From positions 62,001 to 126,000 of the forward strand of contig DAOOJE010000003.1 in NCBI GenBank assembly GCA_035384965.1: a stretch of DNA of 64,000 nt, given 5' to 3'. The notes beneath the pieces are model-generated. The model did no database searches, was not told the DNA's origin, and saw only the letters and a list, made by a program, of their open reading frames with translations. This DNA is from JAAYVZ01 sp035384965. Lineage in GTDB: Bacteria > Acidobacteriota > Thermoanaerobaculia > Thermoanaerobaculales > Thermoanaerobaculaceae. The stretch's first letter is position 1. Each line of letters begins with the position of its first letter. Both the position numbers and the translations under genes were made by a program. This document shows positions 59,904 to 64,000 of this stretch, piece by piece.

Positions 59904-60697
59904 CAGGCGGCTTCCCCGCACGGGAACGCGCGCGCCAGCGCCAGCCAGCCATCGAGCCGCACCTCCTGCGGGCGCATCCCCGGATCGAGATCGAGCGCTC
60001 CGAGGCGGGCCGCGACCTCGCCGCGCGGCAACCCGACAGGGAGCGCGTTGGCGAGCGTCTTGCGCCGCCTCGTGAAGGCAGCGGCGGCGAGTTCGCGCGC
60101 CCGTGCGACGACCTCCCCCTGCGCCGCCGGCGGGCGAGGCACGAGCCGCACCACGGCGGAGGTCACGCGCGGCGCGGGGCGGAAGCAGCGCGCCGGCACC
60201 TCGAACAGCGGCTCGGCCCGCATCGCCAACTCCACCACGACCGAGAGGAAGCCGCGCTCGGCGTCGCCCGGCCCTGCGCAGATCCGGAGCGCCACCTCGC
60301 GCTGGACCATGAGCACTGCCGCCGCCACCAGGTCCGGCCGATCCACGAGCCGCCGTACGATCGGCGTCGCCACGCTGTACGGGAGGTTGCCGGCCCACAG
60401 CCACGGCCCGCCGGAGGCGACCTCCTCGAGGTTCACCTCGAGAGCGTCCGCCGCCACGACCTCGAGCCCTGCCGGCTGACCGAGAAGAGCTGGCAAGGCC
60501 TGTGCCAGTGCGACGTCCACCTCCACCGCCCGGACGCGCGGGTAGCGCTCGAGCAGCAGGCGCGTCAGCGCCCCCTGGCCCGGGCCGATTTCCACCACCC
60601 GCGCCGGCTCGGGGGACAGGGCGGCGACGATGCGCTGCGCGACGCGCTCGTCGCGCAGGAAGTGCTGGCCCAGCCTCTGTCGGCGGGTTCGAGTCAT
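59903..60697 (-). CDS. rsmA: 16S rRNA dimethyladenosine transferase
   Basis: 264 aa. QRLGQHFLRD at 8-17, the SAM-binding VVEIGPGQGALT and the catalytic NLPYSVATPIV are diagnostic of KsgA/RsmA. It methylates the two adjacent adenines near the 3' end of 16S rRNA during 30S maturation. The ATG at 60697 lies inside the region that also holds the divergent trxA promoter. It is followed immediately by the RNase J gene, a logical rRNA-processing pair. Confidence 0.97.
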   Translation of the reverse strand: MTRTRRQRLGQHFLRDERVAQRIVAALSPEPARVVEIGPGQGALTRLLLERYPRVRAVEVDVALAQALPALLGQPAGLEVVAADALEVNLEEVASGGPWLWAGNLPYSVATPIVRRLVDRPDLVAAAVLMVQREVALRICAGPGDAERGFLSVVVELAMRAEPLFEVPARCFRPAPRVTSAVVRLVPRPPAAQGEVVARARELAAAAFTRRRKTLANALPVGLPRGEVAARLGALDLDPGMRPQEVRLDGWLALARAFPCGEAA

Positions 60698-60725
60698 TGC
60701 CCGGTCCTCCCCGGCCCACTACAAT
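60697..60725 (+). promoter_or_regulatory. Sigma-70-like promoter of trxA
   Basis: TTGCCC at 60697-60702, a 17-base spacer and TACAAT at 60720-60725. The predicted start near 60732 leaves a leader of about 105 bases with AGGGAGGA before the ATG. The -35 overlaps the divergent rsmA start. Confidence 0.6.
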
Positions 60726-60836
60726 ACCCGCACTCGGCGCCGGCGCGAAGGGGAATGCACGGTCCGGAGCGCACCGTTGTCTGGACGCGCGACGTCTCGG
60801 GCCTCCCGGCCCACCGGCGCACCCAGGGAGGACGCC

Positions 60837-61166
60837 ATGGCAGGCAACGTCATCGAGGTCAACGACACCAACTTCGAGCAGACCATCCTGAAGGCCGACA
60901 AGCCGGCTGTCGTCGACTTCTGGGCCACCTGGTGCGGCCCCTGCAAGATGATCGCCCCCCACGTCGAGGCCGTGGCCGCAGAAGTCGCCGGCCAGGCCAT
61001 CGTCGCCAAGCTGGACGTGGACTCCGCCCGCGGCGTGGCCTCGCGCTTCGGCATCCAGTCCATCCCCACCCTGCTGTTCTTCAAGGGCGGCCAGGTCGTG
61101 GACCGCATGGTCGGCGGCCAGCACCGCAAGGACGACATCAAGAAAAAGCTGCTGGCCCTGGTGTAG
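60837..61166 (+). CDS. trxA: Thioredoxin
   Basis: 109 aa, standard length. The redox motif WCGPC is at 32-36, and IQSIPTLLFFKGG carries the conserved cis-Pro. No signal peptide, so it is the cytoplasmic disulfide reductase. The ATG at 60837 follows AGGGAGGA; upstream in-frame sequence is the leader. Its promoter diverges from rsmA. The 165-base gap to the next gene contains a short GCGACG/CGTCGC inverted repeat (61184-61203) and a 'gtcgaaggt' phrase but no gene. Confidence 0.97.
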   Translation: MAGNVIEVNDTNFEQTILKADKPAVVDFWATWCGPCKMIAPHVEAVAAEVAGQAIVAKLDVDSARGVASRFGIQSIPTLLFFKGGQVVDRMVGGQHRKDDIKKKLLALV

Positions 61167-61331
61167 GCGTGTACCCGTGGCTTGCGACGCCATGGAACGT
61201 CGCTGCCTGAAGTGGGGCTGCGCGTCGAAGGTCGAGCCTCGAGGGGCGAAGTCTGCCATCCGAACGCCGGCAGGTCCTCCCCTGTCTGCCCGTGCCCGGC
61301 CTCCGGTTCGCCCGCTGCCGGAGGAGCGAAC

Positions 61332-62159
61332 GTGAAGCCCGCCAGCGGCGCCACGGGCTCGCCGCCCGAGTTCAGGAGCGTGGAGGGACCGCGCGGGCCG
61401 GTGGCGTTCGAGCGCTGGGGCGAGGGTCCGGCGCTGCTCTTGCTCGCCGGGCTCGGCTCGCGCGCCCGGCTGTGGGGCGAGCTGCCGCGCGTGCTCTCCG
61501 ACCGCTTCACCGTGCTCGCACCCGACAACCGGGGGGTTGGCGGCTCGCGCAGCGGCGAGCCGTTCACTCTGGAGGGCGCAGCCGACGACGCGGCGCTCGT
61601 GCTCACCGCCTCCGGCGTCGACACGGCCGGTGTGGTGGGCGTCTCGATGGGCGGCCTCATCGCCTGTCACCTCGCGGCTCGCCACCCCGAGCGCGTGGAC
61701 CACCTCGTGGCCGCCTCGTGCGCCGCCCGTCTGACGCCCCACCACCGGCGCGTGCTGCGCTTCTTCGAGCTGGCGTTCACGCGCCTCGGGCCCGGCGAGG
61801 CGGCCGAGGCGCTGATGGCGTTCGCGTTCGCTGCAGCTTTTGCCGACCGCTATCCGGGGTTCGTGGACCAGGCGGCACGGCTGTGGACGCTCGAGCCCGA
61901 GGACCTGCCCGGCGCTCTCCAGCACGTGCGCCACCTCCAGGGCGGCTGGGACCTGCGGCCGCTGGCGGCGCGCATCGCGTGTCCGACGCTCGTGCTGGCC
62001 GGCGAGCTCGACCCGATCGTCCCCGCGGCCCTCACCCGGGAGCTCGCGGCCGCCATTCCCGAGGCCCGCTACCGCGAGGTCCCCGGCGCCGCCCACTCGG
62101 TCCTCGCCGAAGGGGGTGCCGCCCTCCTCGGCGAGATCGTCGAGTTTCTCCGCGCCTGA
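61332..62159 (+). CDS. Alpha/beta-hydrolase
   Basis: 275 aa. Oxyanion-hole region LLAGLGSRARLW, DNRGVGGSR, nucleophile elbow GVSMGG with S105, acid in AGELDPIVP and catalytic His in GAAHSVL make a complete triad. The layout is that of 3-oxoadipate enol-lactonase/BioH-like esterases; substrate cannot be told. No signal peptide. The GTG at 61332 follows GGAGGAG closely. It lies between trxA and tRNA-Gly and is probably monocistronic or follows trxA. Confidence 0.85.
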   Translation: MKPASGATGSPPEFRSVEGPRGPVAFERWGEGPALLLLAGLGSRARLWGELPRVLSDRFTVLAPDNRGVGGSRSGEPFTLEGAADDAALVLTASGVDTAGVVGVSMGGLIACHLAARHPERVDHLVAASCAARLTPHHRRVLRFFELAFTRLGPGEAAEALMAFAFAAAFADRYPGFVDQAARLWTLEPEDLPGALQHVRHLQGGWDLRPLAARIACPTLVLAGELDPIVPAALTRELAAAIPEARYREVPGAAHSVLAEGGAALLGEIVEFLRA

Positions 62160-62241
62160 CGAGGTGACGCACCGCGCCCGGGCGCGACCTGGGCACGCCG
62201 CGGTAGCGGATCCCGCGCACCCCGGCGCGCCGATCGGGGGG

Positions 62242-62270
62242 TTGACGGCCGGTGGGGCCGTTGGTAGGAT
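62242..62270 (+). promoter_or_regulatory. Sigma-70 promoter of tRNA-Gly
   Basis: TTGACG at 62242-62247, a 17-base spacer and TAGGAT at 62265-62270. The predicted start is near 62277, about 20 bases before the tRNA. Confidence 0.7.
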
Positions 62271-62297
62271 CACCGGCGCTCGCGCCGCGGGCGACGG

Positions 62298-62372
62298 GCG
62301 GGAATAACTCAGTGGTAGAGTGCGACCTTGCCAAGGTCGAAGTCGCGGGTTCAAATCCCGTTTCCCGCTCCA
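62298..62372 (+). tRNA. tRNA-Gly (anticodon GCC)
   Basis: 75 bases including an encoded CCA. The acceptor arms GCGGGAA and TTCCCGC pair fully. The anticodon loop CTTGCCAAG sits on a CGACC/GGTCG stem, and the T-loop is GGGTTCAAATCCC. The D-stem is ACTC/GAGT. It is preceded by a sigma-70 promoter and followed by a terminator. Confidence 0.97.
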
Positions 62373-62386
62373 GTTTTTGGATCCCT

Positions 62387-62414
62387 GGGACGCCATCCGG
62401 CGTCCCTTTCGTTT
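62387..62414 (+). terminator. Rho-independent terminator of tRNA-Gly
   Basis: GGGACGCC and GGCGTCCC form an 8-bp perfect stem around ATCC, followed by TTTCGTTT. It lies 14 bases after the tRNA CCA. Confidence 0.85.
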
Positions 62415-62568
62415 CGACGGCAACTGTTCCCCCTGGAGCCGCCCCGGGCCGCGCACGACCAGCGCGCGGCCCGGCGCGGTCGCAGCCCACACCTTCGCCG
62501 CGCCACTGCCGCCGGGTTCCCGGCGCACAACCCGCACGTCGAGACATACCTTTCGAGGAGATGACCGG

Positions 62569-64000
62569 ATGAAAACGTTGCGCGCCCTGGTGCTGCTTGC
62601 CGCCCTCGCCACCGCTCTGCCGTGCGCCACCTCGTCCGGAGAGCCGTCGTCGCTCGCCATGCCGGCCGGGCCGGTGGTGGCGAGGATTCACTACCAGACC
62701 GAGGAGCAGCTCGGCGAGCTGACCAGCACGCTCGATGTGTGGGAGGTCCACCCCGCCGAGAGCGTCCTCGTCGCCCGCCTCGACCCGGTGCAGCTCGCGC
62801 TCCTGACCGCCGAAGGCTACGCGGTCGAGGTCGACGAGGCGAAAACCGCGCTGCTGTACGAGGTGCGCGTGCCGCTGCCGGGCCAGGTCAACGCGATTCC
62901 CGGCTACCCGTGCTACCGCACCGTCGAGGAAACCTACGCGGCGTACGACGCGCTCGTGGCGTCCTACCCGGGCCTCGTCACCAAGGTGGACATCGGCGAC
63001 AGCTGGGACAAGCTCACGCCTGGCGGGCCGCCCGGCTACGACCTGTGGGCGCTCAGGGTCACGAGCGCCGCCATCCCCGGCCCCAAGCCGCGGTTCTTCC
63101 TCGTCGCGGAGGTCCACGCCCGCGAGTACACCACGGCGGAGACCGCGATCCGATTCGTGGAGTTCCTGCTCGAGCGCTACGGGGTCGACCCCGACGTCAC
63201 CTGGCTGCTCGACCGGTGCGAGCTCCACGTCGTGCCGATGGCCAACCCCGACGGCCGCAAGTTCGCCGAAGGCGGCGACCTGTGGCGCAAGAACACCGAC
63301 AACGACGACGGCTGCACGACCCCCGGCGCGTACGGGACCGATCTCAACCGCAACCATTCGTTCAAGTGGAATCAGGGCGGCTCCTCGGGCAGCCCGTGCG
63401 CCGAGACGTACCGCGGGCCTTCGGCCGGCTCGGAGCCGGAAGTGCAGGCCATTCAAGCGTACGTGGCCAGCCTCTTTCCCGACCAGCGGGGGCCGGCCGA
63501 CACCGACCCCGCTCCGCCCGACGCCACCGGCCTTCTCATCACGCTCCACTCGTACGGGGGGCTCGTGCTGTGGCCGTGGGGGTTCACCTCCACCCCCGCG
63601 CCCAACGGCACGGCGCTCCAGACCCTCGGGCGCAAGCTGGCGTACTTCAACGCCTACACCCCGGAGCAGTCGGTTACGCTGTACCCCACGAGCGGTTCCA
63701 CCGACGACTGGTCGTACGGCGAGCTCGGCATCGCCAGTTACACCATCGAGATGGGCACGCAGTTCTTCGAGAGCTGCTCGCCGTTCGAAGGCACGATCTG
63801 GCCGGCCAACCGCAACGCGTTGCTCTACGCCCTCAAGGCGTGTCGCCGGCCGTACCAGACCCCGGCCGGGCCGGAGCCCGTCAACGTCCAGGTGAGCCCG
63901 CAAGGGACGCTGCCCGGCGGAGTGCTCACGCTCACCGCCACGCTCGACGACACCCGGTTCAGGAGCGGCACCGGCGAGCCGGTGCAGGCGATCGCTGAGG
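62569..64000 (+). CDS. Secreted M14 zinc carboxypeptidase, cut by the window edge
   Basis: At least 477 aa, continuing past base 64000. Signal peptide about 1-20 (LRALVLLAALATALPCA); the Cys after Pro could be a lipobox, but this is uncertain. A propeptide-like region (QLGELTSTLDVWEVHP) precedes the M14 domain. Zinc ligands are H183 and E186 in VHAREYT and the later His of TLHSYGG. The catalytic Glu lies in SYTIEMGTQFFE. LNRNHSFKW is the substrate-binding Asn-Arg. It resembles carboxypeptidase T. A beta-sandwich extension begins after residue 430. GAGGAG lies nine bases before the ATG. Confidence 0.92.
   Translation, partial: MKTLRALVLLAALATALPCATSSGEPSSLAMPAGPVVARIHYQTEEQLGELTSTLDVWEVHPAESVLVARLDPVQLALLTAEGYAVEVDEAKTALLYEVRVPLPGQVNAIPGYPCYRTVEETYAAYDALVASYPGLVTKVDIGDSWDKLTPGGPPGYDLWALRVTSAAIPGPKPRFFLVAEVHAREYTTAETAIRFVEFLLERYGVDPDVTWLLDRCELHVVPMANPDGRKFAEGGDLWRKNTDNDDGCTTPGAYGTDLNRNHSFKWNQGGSSGSPCAETYRGPSAGSEPEVQAIQAYVASLFPDQRGPADTDPAPPDATGLLITLHSYGGLVLWPWGFTSTPAPNGTALQTLGRKLAYFNAYTPEQSVTLYPTSGSTDDWSYGELGIASYTIEMGTQFFESCSPFEGTIWPANRNALLYALKACRRPYQTPAGPEPVNVQVSPQGTLPGGVLTLTATLDDTRFRSGTGEPVQAIAE

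Noticed and set aside
58266..62660. A single open frame of over 1,400 codons on the minus strand
   Set aside because: Only the last 546 codons (59903-58266) are a real protein, RNase J. The rest runs antisense or out of frame through rsmA, trxA, a hydrolase and the tRNA, as expected in DNA with few AT-rich stops.
1..64000. CRISPR arrays, rRNA genes, riboswitches and defence systems
   Set aside because: No regularly spaced repeats, rRNA segments or recognisable riboswitch cores were found. SatD and the MoxR cluster were considered as defence candidates, but no nuclease or toxin partner is present.

Overview
The window is 64 kb of very GC-rich bacterial DNA with dense, mostly overlapping genes, a Gram-negative envelope (an OprP-type porin and many signal peptides) and an aerobic succinate dehydrogenase. 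Secreted S9 and M14 peptidases, VIT/VWA proteins, DUF3857 transglutaminase-like proteins and a DUF4388 (PATAN) protein together suggest an Acidobacteriota-like lineage, perhaps Thermoanaerobaculia. That placement is inferred from gene content, not from a marker gene. No insertion sequence, prophage, CRISPR array or rRNA operon was seen.

Layout. 1-10,834 (minus): one ten-gene operon starting with a DUF2298 'YYY' membrane protein, a TIGR03663-type GT-C protein and a polyprenyl-phosphate-type GT2, running through RDD, SpoIIM-like, a multi-pass membrane protein, DUF4129, DUF4350 and MoxR into a DUF58 protein cut by the left edge. 10,961-18,508 (plus): patatin lipase, VIT-VWA protein, VWA protein, GT-C membrane protein, DUF4388/TPR protein. 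18,543-23,143 (minus): two DUF3857 proteins, one with a transglutaminase triad, behind a broken secreted BNR-like gene and a doubtful small ORF. 23,183-25,416 (plus): an HMG-CoA-lyase-like enzyme and a family III CoA-transferase. 25,453-27,023: a SatD/DUF3307 pair between 14-bp direct repeats, with DUF3307 frameshifted in a C7 tract.

27,026-36,817 (minus) is the most system-like block. A PAS histidine kinase and an NtrC-type regulator sit above a sigma-54-like promoter, an OprP/O-type porin, a strong intercistronic hairpin, a CYTH-like protein of unknown function, a CYTH triphosphatase-type protein, an SLC13/DASS transporter, a MgtC/DUF4010 membrane protein and a secreted dienelactone-hydrolase-like enzyme. 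It reads as a two-component-controlled anion uptake pathway spanning both membranes.

36,930-43,625 (minus): aconitase-family LeuCD-like pair, CoaBC, and succinate dehydrogenase in the order A-C-D-B. 44,021-49,533 (plus): secreted M14-type and S9 peptidases. 49,558-50,898 (minus): a receiver protein lacking its phospho-acceptor Asp, and a DUF4846 protein. 50,941-54,384 (plus): small MgtE-like transporter, class V PLP enzyme, FAD oxidoreductase. 54,388-60,697 (minus): split TPP decarboxylase, small membrane protein, FtsK, RNase J, RsmA. 60,697-64,000 (plus): thioredoxin, alpha/beta hydrolase, tRNA-Gly(GCC) with terminator, and a carboxypeptidase cut by the right edge.

A recurring feature is a -10-like hexamer only 6-8 bases before a start codon with no Shine-Dalgarno (starts at 10820, 15666, 17279, 36784, 50958, 51989), which suggests frequent leaderless transcripts alongside normal SD-led genes.
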